From NCBI RefSeq assembly GCF_014529535.1, contig NW_023503584.1, positions 2,577,005 through 2,641,004 of the forward strand: a DNA stretch of 64,000 bases, in the 5' to 3' direction. A program made the position numbers and the translations under genes. Shown here in pieces: positions 12,101-22,979 of the stretch. The DNA comes from Bradysia coprophila (lineage: Eukaryota; Arthropoda; Insecta; Diptera; Sciaridae). The notes below the pieces were generated by a model. That model ran no database searches. It was given only the letters and a program-made list of their open reading frames with translations, and was not told the DNA's origin. Position 1 is the stretch's first letter. Each line of letters begins with the position of its first letter.

Positions 12101-14472
12101 GTGTTCCCGCGTATCTAATAAAATGTGGGATCTCCCTCTTTCACCCTCTCCAAATGTTTACAGCCTTTGTTTGTTAAACCTGAACTGAAACCTCACCAAT
12201 CAACTAATTTATTAGATCCATTGATATTGAGATCTAGTCCTTCGCCCAGCTAACCCTCTAAATTTTCCTTTATTTTTCAGCCATCAAACGGGCATCATTT
12301 TTCGTGGGCAGCAGATATGGCCGATCGTACTACGGCGGCCGACCGCAACAAAATGTAAACGTTGCTCCCAGAAATGATCGATTCTTCTTTGGTTCACGAT
12401 ATGGCAAACGATCCGACGAATATATGCAGGACATTGTCGACCCACAACCATCAAAAGAATTGACAAGCACCTATCTCGTGTCATGCGTTTACACAGGAGT
12501 TAAGGATTTCTATAGATGTAGCAAATTGTAAGTAAAACACATTATTGGCTTGTAATAAGTTTCAATGTGATTGCTTCCCACGTTACGTGCTTTGCCGGTT
12601 GTAATTCGGTATACGGCAACACTTTGGCCGTTGAATGGAGATATATAATGTGGTTGTTGTAGAGAAATACGCAAACACATTCCGAGCTGTGTATTAAATA
12701 CAAATGCCAGTGAATCATTTTGATGAATCACAAAATAATAAATTGTCATCATCATTCAATACCAGTTGTCTTTTCAATCCATCAGCACAGAATTTGTTAA
12801 TCTTACATGGGATTAACGTATCATCGCATATTAATAATTATGCCTAGTTGCTAAGCATGCCGTAACGGTATGTTGGTTGTTTACAGGATGGCTCATGGGC
12901 ATATATGTACTTATTTACCTTAGCCTTGGTTGATTTCAAATCATATGTAAAGTCGGGATTTCAATCAAAATTTTAATTCGACTTAAATTTTGGGTAGAAA
13001 TTTAAAATTTGGGGTGACAAATGGTGTACATTGGGATGGGAACACATTCTTTCGTACTGGTAGATTTTAAGAGAAATATCACGTAAACTATTGAATAAAC
13101 TGTGATTGTTTGATCCTGAACACATTCTTTTAGGTAAGATGACGATTCGACCAACTATAGGAACAGTAGAACTAAACAAAGAGAAAACCAAGTTTTGCAG
13201 TCAACAGTCATAGCTTTGATCAGTTACACAACTTGGGACCGTATTATTTCTCTTTGTTTCATTATTCAACAGACATAGTGATAAATACGGCCAATAAGTT
13301 TTGTAATTGGTCAAAGTTATGAATGTTGGCATGGCATAGCTGAAATCGATAATTGTTGTGAGTTCACATTAAACCTACGATAAACACAAGGTAGATATAG
13401 TGTGAAGGTACTGCCATTCAGCCGAGTTTCTATTCCATTTTTTGTTTATAATGACGGGAGGAGATGACTTTTATAAGGAACCTTCGTGCCCCTGCACGTC
13501 TGATTCGATTATATATAACATTACCTCCACAGTCTATATCTACCTTGGATAAACGACAGATGACCGCGTGATCACTACAATCAAAGCACTTCAAGGATGA
13601 GTGGAACTCCAAGTAGAGTACTGCAACTAGACGGTGAATCATACAAATTTTAGCACTGTAAAAAGATTGTGAGAAAATTTTCATACAAAATAGTACTCTA
13701 TTTGACAGCTGTCACTCGATGCACTTTTGCTTGAAGTGCGTTGCTGTAATCGGATAGTTCTACTATCAGAACTATAGAAAACACATTACATAGACACTTC
13801 CATGGTATAGTTGAAGTATTTATTTTCAGAACGAAATGAAGTAGTAGAATCAGAATCGAATGTTTTTTTAAATTATTACTCGCTTAGCGGAATAATTTTT
13901 TGTTAGTTATTTGTAATTGTTTCCGCAAAATTTAACAAATGTAAATCTAGATTTTTATTTCCGGATACACAATCAAGGACCTACAACGAAACGCTCAACT
14001 ATAGAAACTAGATTTTCATTTGTGAGACGAAATTTGTGTAAAACTCCCAATTCATAAAAAATCTCAGTATACACTTCTCCGTGAGTGTATCAGTAAATTA
14101 GGACTAAGTATTACAATTCACCAAGCTGAAGATCGATCTTGAAAGCGATAGACAATAGCAATAAGCAATAATATGGGTGTGATATATGATAGGGTCTGCT
14201 CAAAAAACAAAATTACGTCGGATGGTACGACCTCGTATTGGGCTTGGCATTCTTGTTTCTTATTATATGGAATCACGATTACAAATTTACGGGCATTAAA
14301 ACATTTAACGATATTACCTACATCAAAAAATATATAATTTTTATGGATCTTAAGATCGATATGCACCTGATGATGCGCTCACAATATTATTATTATTGAA
14401 ATTATTATTTTCTATTACAGAAATGAAAATATTAACACCGATGCGGATACTATTCACAGCAATAATGAATGA
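9173..14472 (+). CDS. RYa: RYamide neuropeptide precursor
   Basis: Secreted prepropeptide of 141 residues, cut in the secretory pathway into two amidated RYamide peptides that act on an RYamide receptor (family knowledge). Coding exons are 9173-9299, 12281-12527 and 14421-14472; phases 1 and 2 match across both introns, and all splice sites are GT-AG. Residues 1-28 form a signal peptide (hydrophobic FVMLLGIILMAISC core). After an AIKR cleavage site comes ASFFVGSRYG followed by R, then NDRFFFGSRYG followed by KR. In both, the G gives the C-terminal amide. The C-terminal part holds a Cys pair (SCVYTGVKDFYRC), as is common in RYamide precursors. The start is the first ATG after an acceptor at 9147, so an upstream non-coding exon is likely. 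Intron 1 (about 3 kb) is full of MITEs. Confidence 0.92.
10372..10535. mobile_element. MITE with ATTCACGCCGTAAGTG ends
   Basis: Perfect 16-bp terminal inverted repeats (ATTCACGCCGTAAGTG and CACTTACGGCGTGAAT), with weaker pairing inside. It is 164 bp long and non-coding. A degraded relative may lie at about 59.79-59.88 kb (CGGCGTAATATAAGTGCG). Confidence 0.65.
10779..11001. repeat. compound inverted repeat in RYa intron 1
   Basis: There are two nested pairs. GTGAGAGTGTATTGGTG near 10785 pairs with CACCAACACACTCTCAC near 10872. TTTCAACATACCCCAATACA at 10907 pairs with its complement ending at 11001. The inner hairpin has a GC-richer loop (TTCGCTCGCGCGTGC). Confidence 0.6.
11154..11376. mobile_element. 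MITE with TATAGCAACGCACTGCTCC ends
   Basis: Near-perfect terminal inverted repeats of about 28 bp (GCAACGCACTGCTCCTAGCA and on to TGAAC) enclose a second inner pair built on CCTCCAAAT. It is 223 bp and has no coding potential. The ends and inner motifs recur in weaker form at 3.1 kb and 50.5 kb. Confidence 0.75.
11541..11795. repeat. diverged tandem repeat, two units of about 120 bp
   Basis: Two direct copies (about 11541-11667 and 11676-11795) share, in order, TAAATCC-A-ATCGT, TTCGTGCTCGC-like, GTGCGAGTTCA-TTA, AATTACGCGT and GGTTTG-A-TGCG. Similarity is moderate, so the duplication is old. It lies within RYa intron 1. Confidence 0.5.
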
Positions 14473-17215
14473 ATATTGCAATTGATAAGCTACAACAATT
14501 CCAAACAGTTTTGACGCATTTTTACACAAATTATCTACGTCCTACCAAGTAATGTTTAATTTCTTACTTTAAAAACAAACAAATAAATTTCGCAGTATTT
14601 TCCCATTGAAAGAAGAGAAAATTTCTATGAAACTTAAATGTGTACAATGGCTGGATGCATTTTTAAGTTTTGTGAAATGATCTGAAAGCGATTTTAAAAT
14701 TACTAACCAAACCAAACCAAATTGATTGAAACTGAATGGTGATAGAATATTGATTTAATTAAATGTGTGTACAATTATAGATTGAGAGAAAAATCAAGAA
14801 ACATAACAAGAGCAAATATTTTATTGTAATTTTACATTATATTTGTTTAATTATAAGTTTAGGTTGCATCATGTATATTAAATAAAATAAAGTAAAAATA
14901 AAACTTAAAATTTCAACTTCGATTGTAAAGTGTATTTTGGAAATGTTAACAAAAATATTTAAAAAGAAAACCCAAAACCTAAACCAAAAGATTGATTTAG
15001 AAAACATTTACAAAATTATTTACTTATAAAAAATATGGAGTCAAACCACAAACATACACATGTAATAAAAATAAAATAAAATGAATTCCGTCTAACTGAA
15101 AATAAAGAAATAAATAAATGTGAAACCCAGACTCGTTTAATAAAATGTTTGTCTATATCTCAGGTCTCGACTCAAATTTGCGGAAGGCATTAGAGCTCTC
15201 ATCCGAGAAATGCTCAAAAGAATTTTATCGGAAAGACTTTATTCTTTATTGCTGAACAACTTCAGGTGCAAACAGAAAGAGAAATTAAAAATTTGTTCCG
15301 AAAATTGTCATCTTGAGGCTCGGGAAATTTCTTCCGATTTAAACTAGGAAACTAGGAGCTGTGGGTTGAGTGATAGTCAAGCAATTTTCCTCAAAACCAT
15401 CCATTTCCATCACGAATTGTCTGGGATTTGGATAGTTTGTGTGAAATTTACGAGACCATCACGGAACCTTCCTTTGTCAAATTTCATTCTATTTCCTAGT
15501 TTCAACCGAGTACTATGAAATAGGATGAAATGTGTTGCCATTTGTACCACTTGTTCCTGAGATATGAGATAACGAAGTCAAGTGTCGTCAGGTGGTAAGT
15601 AAAATTTCTTTAGACGAATTCTTTTGAAAATCCACCTATCAAAATCGGACCCCTTTTGTCTGGGATGGATGAAAGGTCTTTGCTAGTAGACCTCAAAACA
15701 GGCCTCAGATAGTCTCGAGCTACACCTGGTGGTTGCTGGTGGAAGATCTCCGAAGGTGGAAAGGTGTGTTTTTAACCTCATTTTTTGGCCGCTAAATGTC
15801 AGCGATGCAGATGAGAGTGGGCTCGTTGGAAATACTTTCAGGTTATGTCACGTTTGAGAACCTCCATTGATAAATGTTAGAAAAAATGTACAACAAAAAT
15901 TTTCGAAATCCGTGTGAGCTTCAGACAGGTCTGGGCTGGTACTGATGAAGGTTATTGTGAACCTCACATGCTGTTTGTAACGTACATTATCTAAGCTTTC
16001 CGTTGATACATCATTTGCAGTGCTCTCTGGTCAACAGTGCCGTTCTATTGAGCGCCCAAGTGAGGTAGGTTCACACGATGAAATTTTAGGAATTACTTCA
16101 GAAAACGGTAATAAAGCACAAATATCGGTATTATTTTGCTTCTTTTATTTATTTTTATAACTGTTTGCAAATCGCAATTAAACAAATCATCCCAACCGTT
16201 TTCTGAAGTCATTCCTAAAATTTCGTCGTAGATGAACCTACCTCACTTGGGCACTCAATAGAACGCCACTGTTAACCAGAGATATAGCAAGTGGGGTGTT
16301 GTTAGAAAGCTGAGACTAGCAGCAAAACAAAACTAAGCAAGTTGGCTGCGAAAAATAATCATGAGTGTGACGTAGGGGTTACTGAGTTTCACAACTATGG
16401 TCAAAAATGAGAGAAAAATTTTGAACCACTATAAAGTTGCTGGGTAGAAAATTTGAAAAAGCAATTTTTTGGATATTGGTAGAGCTGATGTCCCCTACTT
16501 GTACAACTAATTACCACCTCTGTGGCTCAAGATCGCCATTTTAAAACTTCAATGAGTCGCCACCTATCCACCTTGCATTCATGCGACAATTTTTTTGTAC
16601 TATGGCTATTAGAATTGCATACCCTATCGATTGCAACTCTAGGAAGCCTTGGTGCTCCGGACTGCACGGATGAAAATAAAAAATTTGTGTGGAACGTTGT
16701 TAAGGGTCACAAGCAGACTAAGAATATCCAAAATATCAAATTTGCGAAAACATGTTTAATTAAACACCATTCAACCACACCGTATTGAAGGAATTATAAT
16801 GAATTACGAATGTGATAAAATATTGAGCTGAGATTTTAGGTCCATTCCCGCAGCTGCCAAAACGCATTTGTTGAAAATAATGAAGTAATAGTATTTTACT
16901 TCCGAGGTTCCAAGTTGTGTATTTGATAAGTGGGGTGTTACAGCCCGACCCGAAGGGGAGGGCTGTATTTCCCACTTGTCAAATATTATCGGGTCTATTA
17001 CTTCCATCGATCAACTTGTAATCCCATCTTGTACTTCAATTTTTTCAACATGCATTTTACTAATAAAAAAGACCATAACTATTACCCAGTAGATATTATT
17101 GTCATTATTTTTGTCGTCGTTTTCGATAACAGATGAATAGTATGTAAAACTGACCTTTAAATTTGGAGAGTCGAACGGTTGAATACAATCAAATTTGACT
17201 AATGGTTGAGGAAAA
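14473..17215. other. RYa 3' region and intergenic spacer
   Basis: It opens with the presumed RYa 3' UTR; AATAAAATAAA motifs near 14880 are candidate poly(A) signals. The rest shows no gene-like frame. A foldback element at 16.02-16.28 kb is listed separately. Near 16940-16990 and 16810-16930 there are short inverted matches (TTTGATAAGTGGGGTGTTAC against GGAAATACAGCCC-type sequence), which I treat as decayed repeat. Confidence 0.45.
16024..16282. mobile_element. foldback MITE with TCTCTGGTCAACAGTG ends
   Basis: Arms of about 90 bp: TCTCTGGTCAACAGTGCCGT and on through CCAAGTGAGGTAGGTTCA and GAAAACGGT on the left, with the reverse complement on the right ending at CCAGAGA. The non-palindromic centre is AT-rich, about 70 bp. 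No coding content. Confidence 0.75.
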
Positions 17216-17480
17216 TCATTTAATTTTCTCAGCAATAATTACAAAACATCTGGGTGAAATATTCTCATTGACAATTTTCTTCGCAGAGATGTTCACGTTC
17301 AATTGAAATTTTGAAGCTTCCTCTTTCGCGTAAAGCAGCCGATCCAGTATGACCAGATTTTCACAAATTGACTGAAATCACAGATCTAAAATGTATACGA
17401 CGCTGTAAATCATAGCTCAATTCTGGCTGTTTACCTGAATCGACGCTTGTAAGCAGGTTAAAAATTCAGACAGAATCGCT

Positions 17481-17506
17481 CCATTGGGATAGATAGATAG
17501 ATAGAA
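17481..17506. repeat. 3' tail of the LINE, (GATA)n, plus left target duplication
   Basis: CCATTGGGATAG (target duplication) runs directly into three or four ATAG units. The tail and the target overlap in sequence, so the exact junction is ambiguous by a few bases. Confidence 0.8.
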
Positions 17507-17572
17507 TAAGTGGGTGGCTTTTACGCCTGCACCTAAGCCTCAGATGGGCCTGTTGTGCGTACCCACGGTCGT

Positions 17573-20500
17573 TTATATTCTTTTAGTCTTGTTTAGAAAT
17601 TTGAGGATGTTTGATGGAGCGATACTCCATATCGAGGTGTACTTGGTTACGTATGAACCTAGATACTGTGATCGAGCCATAATGTATGCTGGGCATTCGC
17701 AAAGAAAGTGTTCTGTGCTTTCGATTTCACCACACTTTTCGCAGTGTGGATCGTCTGCCACCCCAATTGTGTGGAGATGTTTCTTTAGAGAATTGTGACC
17801 TGTAAGTATGCCGGCAAGTCTTCTGAGGTTATTCCGATCGAGTGACAGGCAGTATTTCGAATTTTTGTTGTTTATTCTGATCGATATTTTTGCCTGTCTG
17901 GCAAAGTCTAGGGTATTCCAATAATTATTGAATTCTTTGGTTTTACTGTTCAGAATGAGCCGATTAAGTGTTGAGAATGATAAGGCCATTGCTGGCTCAG
18001 GTCCTATGAAAGGTGTACTAGAAGCTAATCTTGCTAGTTCATCTGCTTTTTCGTTACCAGCGACATTCGTGTGCCCTGGAACCCAAATAAGTGACACTTG
18101 GTGTTTTCCAGATAGTTCTTCTAGAGTATCGCGACATTCAAGGACTATTGAAGATGAAAATTTAAAGCCGCTAATCGCTTTAATTGCACCTTGACTGTCT
18201 GAGCAAATATTTATGGGTGAGACATTAGCTTCGTGGTTATTAATTATTTCTCTGCAGCATTCCATGATTCCAGTAATTTCTGTAGTGAATACTGTTAAAA
18301 AATTTCCTAGTGACACGGATATTTCTTTAGCTATGCTAGGGCAAAATATTCCCGACCCGGTTAGATCGTCCTTTTTTGATCCATCAGTGAACCACGAGAA
18401 GTGATTGTGTGCAATTGCATTCGGGGTATCCCAGAAACTACGATCCGGTATATTTACTTTAAATGATTTTTCGAATCTGTAAGTTGGGATGATTAAGTCG
18501 CAGGGCATATTGACTTCAGGTATTTGTTGGGACATGGCTGACCACAACTTAGTGTGCCCGAAATTGGCATCATTGATCAAGAGTTCAGACTGTTTGAACC
18601 TTAAAAGGGACGACTTGGCAAGAGACTTGATGTGAATATGTAGCGGTTCTATGTTCAATAGTGCTTCGAGTGCTGCTGTTGGGGTAGTTTTCATGGCGGA
18701 AGTGATTCCAATTAATGCTAATCTTTGTAATTTACTCAGTTGGGTTTGAACAGATTTCACTTCGCATCTGGGCCACCAGACTACTGCTCCATAACATAGT
18801 CTTGGTCTTACTATGGCTGTGTAAATCCAATGGAGTACTTTGGGGCTAATCCCCCAGTCATTGCCAAATAATCTGCGACATTGCCATAGGGATGCTACCG
18901 CTTTTTTAATGACGTATTCTGAATGGATGATCCAGTATAGTTTTGAGTCTAATATGACGCCCAAAAATTTTACAAATTCGGAAAAATCGATTTCCTTGCC
19001 AAAAAATTTGGGTTTTTTGAGTCCTGTAACCTTCCTTTTACGAGTGAATAATATCAGTCTCGTTTTATCTGGGTTCGCTGATTGCTCCCTACTATGACAC
19101 CAGGATTCAACTAGTTTTAGTGCTGATTGCATCAAGTTTGACAGGGTCGAGATGCAGATTCCTACTAGGAGAATTGCGAGGTCATCGGCAAAGCTTTGAG
19201 AGTAAAAGCCAGCATTATTAAGTAAAGATAGTAAGCTGTCTTTAACCAAACAGTATAGTAAAGGCGGTAGAATACCCCCTTGAGGACAGCCTTTGCTTAC
19301 GAAAACGCTTACTTTGGCAGTATTAAGGTAGGAGGATACAATTCGATCCCTAAGCATTTTAATAATCCATACAGTTACAGTAAGGTTGATTCCATGTGCG
19401 ATACATGCTTTCCTTATTGCAGCAAATATCATATTATTAAATGCTCCGTCTATGTCAATAAAGCAACCAAGAGCAAACTCATCTTGGTTAAATGCTTTTT
19501 CTATTCTATGCACTAGGTGATGCAGAGCGGTTTCGGATGATCTTCTTGGCTGATAAGCAAACTGACGACTGTGTATGCAAAACTCTTTAAGTATTCCATC
19601 TCTCAAGTAGCGATCTATCAATTTCTCCAATGTCTTTAACAAGAAAGAAGTAAGACTGATCGGCCGGAATGCTTTCGCTGCAGTGTAAGTTTGTTGCCCC
19701 AATTTGGGTATAAATACAACGCGCACTCCTCTCCAACATTTGGGAATATGTTGGTAACGAATACTGGCAATATAGATTTCTTTCAGGTGATCGTTCATCG
19801 AATCAGAACCATATTGCAATAGGGCGGGGAAGATTTCATCTTCTCCTGCTGACTTAAAAGGAGAGAATGTAGATATTGCCCACGTTATTTTTTCCTTGGA
19901 TACTATGGATTCGGCTATTGCCATATTATCGTCATCTGTGGACGGATTCAATAATAACGAATCATGATTGATTAGAGTCGGGGCTGTAGTACTACCAGGA
20001 AAATGTACTTCTAGCAGATGTTGAAGGGTGGCTTCTGTAGAATCCGTAAATTCTCCCGAGGGAAGCTTTAATGATCCTAAAGGATTAGTTGAGTTTTTCG
20101 ATAAAGACTTAAATAGCCGGGAGGCTCCTGAGTGTGAGTTAACGGTATTACAAAATTGTTGAAATTTGATCCTTTTACTCTTGCGTAAGAATTTGTTATA
20201 CATACTTTGCGCAGCTCTTCTAGCGGCAACCTTATCGGGCGATTTCCCTTTGGCTTCATTAAAAGCCTTCCTTACAGTCGTTCTAAAGTTTTTCACGTCG
20301 GATGTAAAGAATGGTGCTGACCTGCCATCTTTGTACGTCTTCAGTGGACACGACTCATGGTAACTATTTATGATAGCATTTAAAAGTTCATCGGCTCTGC
20401 TGTCTAGATTCGTAATTGATTCGATTCGCCCAGTTACAGGCAGTATTGCCTTTGACAAGTTTCTCTGGAATGAGTTCCAATCTGTATTTGCTGGATTTCT

Positions 20501-21211
20501 AAATTTCAGCGTGTCTATTTTGTCGGTGTCAATAGCAAATCTGATGCACCTATGGTCAGATGTCAAGATGTCATCGGTCACTCTCCAGTCTTTAATAAGA
20601 TTGGCTACATGTAGCGATGCTAGAGTTATATCTAGTACCTCGTCTCGAATACTATTTCTAAAGGTGGGTTCATTTCCTTTGTTTAGGATTACAAGGTCAG
20701 AGCTCAGAATAAATTCGAGCAATGAATCGCCTTTCGGATTACAATCTGAGCTGCCCCAGACTGTGTGATGCGAATTCGCATCGGAACCTAATATCAGAGG
20801 AAGATTGTTATTCTTGCAATACGCCACTAACTGAGTAACCTCAGCACTGGGGGGAAGAATGTTCGCTTCCGAGGGAGTATAGCATGATGCTATCACGATT
20901 GTATTTGCAACTTTGTTCAATTTAACCTTCAGTGAAATTACTGCTAAGTCCCCCGTACAGAATTGTGTTAACGGGAAGATGTCGCAGTTCTTAGATGCTA
21001 AAATACACGCTCTTAATTTATTGCTGCCTTTGTATGAGATGATTTGATATTTCGTTTTGTCTATTAATTTAATCTCATTCCTGAGAATATAAGGCTCTTG
21101 GATCATGCCGATAAATCGTTGTGATTCGAATCTCAGATAATTAATTTCTATGCTGGCTGCTTTGCAGTGTTCCATGTTTCCTTGGAAAAATTCTAATCTA
21201 TTTTTCTTCAT
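17573..21211 (-). CDS. LINE ORF2: endonuclease, reverse transcriptase, RNase H
   Basis: A protein of 1212 residues that nicks target DNA and copies the element RNA there (target-primed reverse transcription). The N-terminal quarter is an APE-type endonuclease (FFQGNMEHCK start, GSDANSHHTVWG, and TSDHRCIRF near residue 240). The centre is a reverse transcriptase, with FRPISLTSFLLKTLEK, the YQPRRSSETAL block, CFIDIDGAFN, the KGCPQGGILPPLLYCL block and the catalytic SFADDLAILL. Next is RNase H: FTDGSKKDD, CSDSQGAIKA and the VPGHTNVAGNEKADELA block. The C-terminus has CEKCGEIESTEHFLCEC, the Cys/His motif usual in this group. No stop or frameshift is seen. The start is the first ATG, 190 nt past the ORF1 stop. 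Confidence 0.93.
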   Translation of the reverse strand: MKKNRLEFFQGNMEHCKAASIEINYLRFESQRFIGMIQEPYILRNEIKLIDKTKYQIISYKGSNKLRACILASKNCDIFPLTQFCTGDLAVISLKVKLNKVANTIVIASCYTPSEANILPPSAEVTQLVAYCKNNNLPLILGSDANSHHTVWGSSDCNPKGDSLLEFILSSDLVILNKGNEPTFRNSIRDEVLDITLASLHVANLIKDWRVTDDILTSDHRCIRFAIDTDKIDTLKFRNPANTDWNSFQRNLSKAILPVTGRIESITNLDSRADELLNAIINSYHESCPLKTYKDGRSAPFFTSDVKNFRTTVRKAFNEAKGKSPDKVAARRAAQSMYNKFLRKSKRIKFQQFCNTVNSHSGASRLFKSLSKNSTNPLGSLKLPSGEFTDSTEATLQHLLEVHFPGSTTAPTLINHDSLLLNPSTDDDNMAIAESIVSKEKITWAISTFSPFKSAGEDEIFPALLQYGSDSMNDHLKEIYIASIRYQHIPKCWRGVRVVFIPKLGQQTYTAAKAFRPISLTSFLLKTLEKLIDRYLRDGILKEFCIHSRQFAYQPRRSSETALHHLVHRIEKAFNQDEFALGCFIDIDGAFNNMIFAAIRKACIAHGINLTVTVWIIKMLRDRIVSSYLNTAKVSVFVSKGCPQGGILPPLLYCLVKDSLLSLLNNAGFYSQSFADDLAILLVGICISTLSNLMQSALKLVESWCHSREQSANPDKTRLILFTRKRKVTGLKKPKFFGKEIDFSEFVKFLGVILDSKLYWIIHSEYVIKKAVASLWQCRRLFGNDWGISPKVLHWIYTAIVRPRLCYGAVVWWPRCEVKSVQTQLSKLQRLALIGITSAMKTTPTAALEALLNIEPLHIHIKSLAKSSLLRFKQSELLINDANFGHTKLWSAMSQQIPEVNMPCDLIIPTYRFEKSFKVNIPDRSFWDTPNAIAHNHFSWFTDGSKKDDLTGSGIFCPSIAKEISVSLGNFLTVFTTEITGIMECCREIINNHEANVSPINICSDSQGAIKAISGFKFSSSIVLECRDTLEELSGKHQVSLIWVPGHTNVAGNEKADELARLASSTPFIGPEPAMALSFSTLNRLILNSKTKEFNNYWNTLDFARQAKISIRINNKNSKYCLSLDRNNLRRLAGILTGHNSLKKHLHTIGVADDPHCEKCGEIESTEHFLCECPAYIMARSQYLGSYVTKYTSIWSIAPSNILKFLNKTKRI

Positions 21212-21401
21212 CTTGGAAACAGTTTACGTTAAGTGGCTCTAGGCGTTGTGTATAACATCCTACTGGGAGTGTGGCTACTGAGTACGATAATCGCCTTGAT
21301 GGTAAAAACAAGAGTTGATTTGTATGCTGGGAAATAAATTTTTCATTTTTATTCAATTTATGGGAATGGATTTTACAAATTAGTGATCGCTGCTGCTTCA
21401 T

Positions 21402-22979
21402 TCACTTTTTCGGGAACATTTTTATCCGGCTGCTGCCGGCGTACGGTTTGAAATCGACTTCCTTAAGTGCTGGAAGTGAATTTTCATCGACGTTGACGAT
21501 CCACGTTTGCTTATTCTTTTCGACTTTGGACCGAAAAACGCATCTCCAATTGGAGGTATCCAGATTGACATTTTGCGCTGCCATGAGAGTGAAAATATCG
21601 GGTGGCTCGAGCGATGGCATCGACACGATCATTGTGTACTTGAACAGAGTTGGTGGGGCCCCTTGATTGATTGACTTAATTTTCGCGTTTCCCCATGGAA
21701 TAATACCTGGGATTATCGAAGTGAGCCAATCCCGAGTTGTGGCATTTGAACAGATGTAGCGAAATTTTCCCCGGTCGAGGAAGCTATCCTCAAAGTTGAT
21801 TTTGCTGATGTCTTTCGCTCGAGTGATTTCTTTTAGCACGGCGGTGTATATGCTGGTGCCTTGCGTCTCACTGAAGAACTCAATTGCTGCATCGTCCGAA
21901 ACAATGTCGACGATGTGGAAGTCATTTTTAACCACTTCGGAAACAAGCGGCGGCATTGTGACTGATGGTTTCAATTTTTTCGGAGTAGACGACGACGATT
22001 TTTCTGTTGTATCTTCCGAGAATACCATGGAACGGTGGTTACGCTTAGAGGAATTCGTTACCTCCAAATTGTTGAGGTTTGCTGATATACCGCTCAACGA
22101 CGATTCGCTAATGGTTCGGTATATACGATTCGGTCCAAACACTATTGTTGTATTTAATTCGTTGTCCTCGTTGTCCGATTGTAGGAGTCGATTTTCACTT
22201 CTAGGGCTTATTACATCCTTTGACATGTTCGGTGTTTGCGATCTGTTATTATTAAGAGGGAATGAATTTGGTTTTAGTGAGATTGAAAAGTATTTTGAGG
22301 TTAGTTGAGGGAGTCTTAGTGTTACGATGGGTTTTGTTTCATTTATTACCTTTAATTTTGAATAGCGATGGTTCAACTTGTTTGCTGGTTTTGTTGTAAC
22401 TAAATAATTCGAATTACGCTTGCCATTAACCGAAAGCTTTTTCCTTATTTGAGCTAAAACTTTTGAATTAATTTGCCACCATGTGGCTGAATGCGACTCA
22501 ATGATGGAGTTTGATTTAATGTGGGAGAATCGGTGTGTTGGTAATGAAAGAGATCGAGTAGTTGTATATTCTCGAGTGGTGTCATGTTTGGTTCGCGGTG
22601 TGTGTGAGAAGGGGTTTACAATGCTTGTTGGAGTTAACTTACATCTGGCAATATCACTCGTCATATCGATGATTTTAAGCATATTAAGTGATTGTTTCGT
22701 ATCAGTGTTGAACCTTGCGGTCGTTTCGATTAACAAGATAGTGTCTGTATCTTGGACTTTTACCACAGCAAATTTGTTAAAATTTGCTGTGTGATTTTGT
22801 GGCATCAAAAGGAGTACCCAAGATGAGCCGTATGGCGTTTCAAATTGGTTTTTGATTGTGTGTACAATTACCTTACCTGTATTGTATTTCCACCCGATGA
22901 GACTTTCTGTCTGATTACCGAAACCAATAAGTCTGTGTAGATGTAAGGTGATGATTAGCTCTCTCGCTCTGGTATGCAT
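21402..22979 (-). CDS. LINE ORF1, putative nucleic-acid-binding protein
   Basis: Intact 525-residue frame upstream of ORF2 in the same element. By analogy with other LINEs it should bind element RNA and act as a chaperone in the RNP. The protein is basic and Ser/Thr/Asn-rich through its middle. A more ordered C-terminal third begins near DFHIVDIVSDDAAIEFF and includes an RRM-like or zinc-free domain with TLFKYTMIVSMPSLEP. I see no CCHC knuckles, which many relatives have at this point. A 22979 ATG is used; about 240 nt of leader precede it. Confidence 0.75.
   Translation of the reverse strand: MHTRARELIITLHLHRLIGFGNQTESLIGWKYNTGKVIVHTIKNQFETPYGSSWVLLLMPQNHTANFNKFAVVKVQDTDTILLIETTARFNTDTKQSLNMLKIIDMTSDIARCKLTPTSIVNPFSHTPRTKHDTTREYTTTRSLSLPTHRFSHIKSNSIIESHSATWWQINSKVLAQIRKKLSVNGKRNSNYLVTTKPANKLNHRYSKLKVINETKPIVTLRLPQLTSKYFSISLKPNSFPLNNNRSQTPNMSKDVISPRSENRLLQSDNEDNELNTTIVFGPNRIYRTISESSLSGISANLNNLEVTNSSKRNHRSMVFSEDTTEKSSSSTPKKLKPSVTMPPLVSEVVKNDFHIVDIVSDDAAIEFFSETQGTSIYTAVLKEITRAKDISKINFEDSFLDRGKFRYICSNATTRDWLTSIIPGIIPWGNAKIKSINQGAPPTLFKYTMIVSMPSLEPPDIFTLMAAQNVNLDTSNWRCVFRSKVEKNKQTWIVNVDENSLPALKEVDFKPYAGSSRIKMFPKK

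Larger units (their letters stand above)
10178..12165. mobile_element. split or long relative of the 237-bp MITE family
   Basis: The segment at 10178-10215 (CACGCAGATGCAGATACGCG) matches the left inner end of the MITEs at 29423 and 39671. The segment at 12088-12165 (GTGTTCCCGCGTATCTAATA, then ACAGCCTT) matches their right end. They face each other about 2 kb apart inside RYa intron 1. Either this is a longer parent-type element, or a MITE opened up by later insertions, three of which are listed inside it. No transposase frame is visible. Confidence 0.4.
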
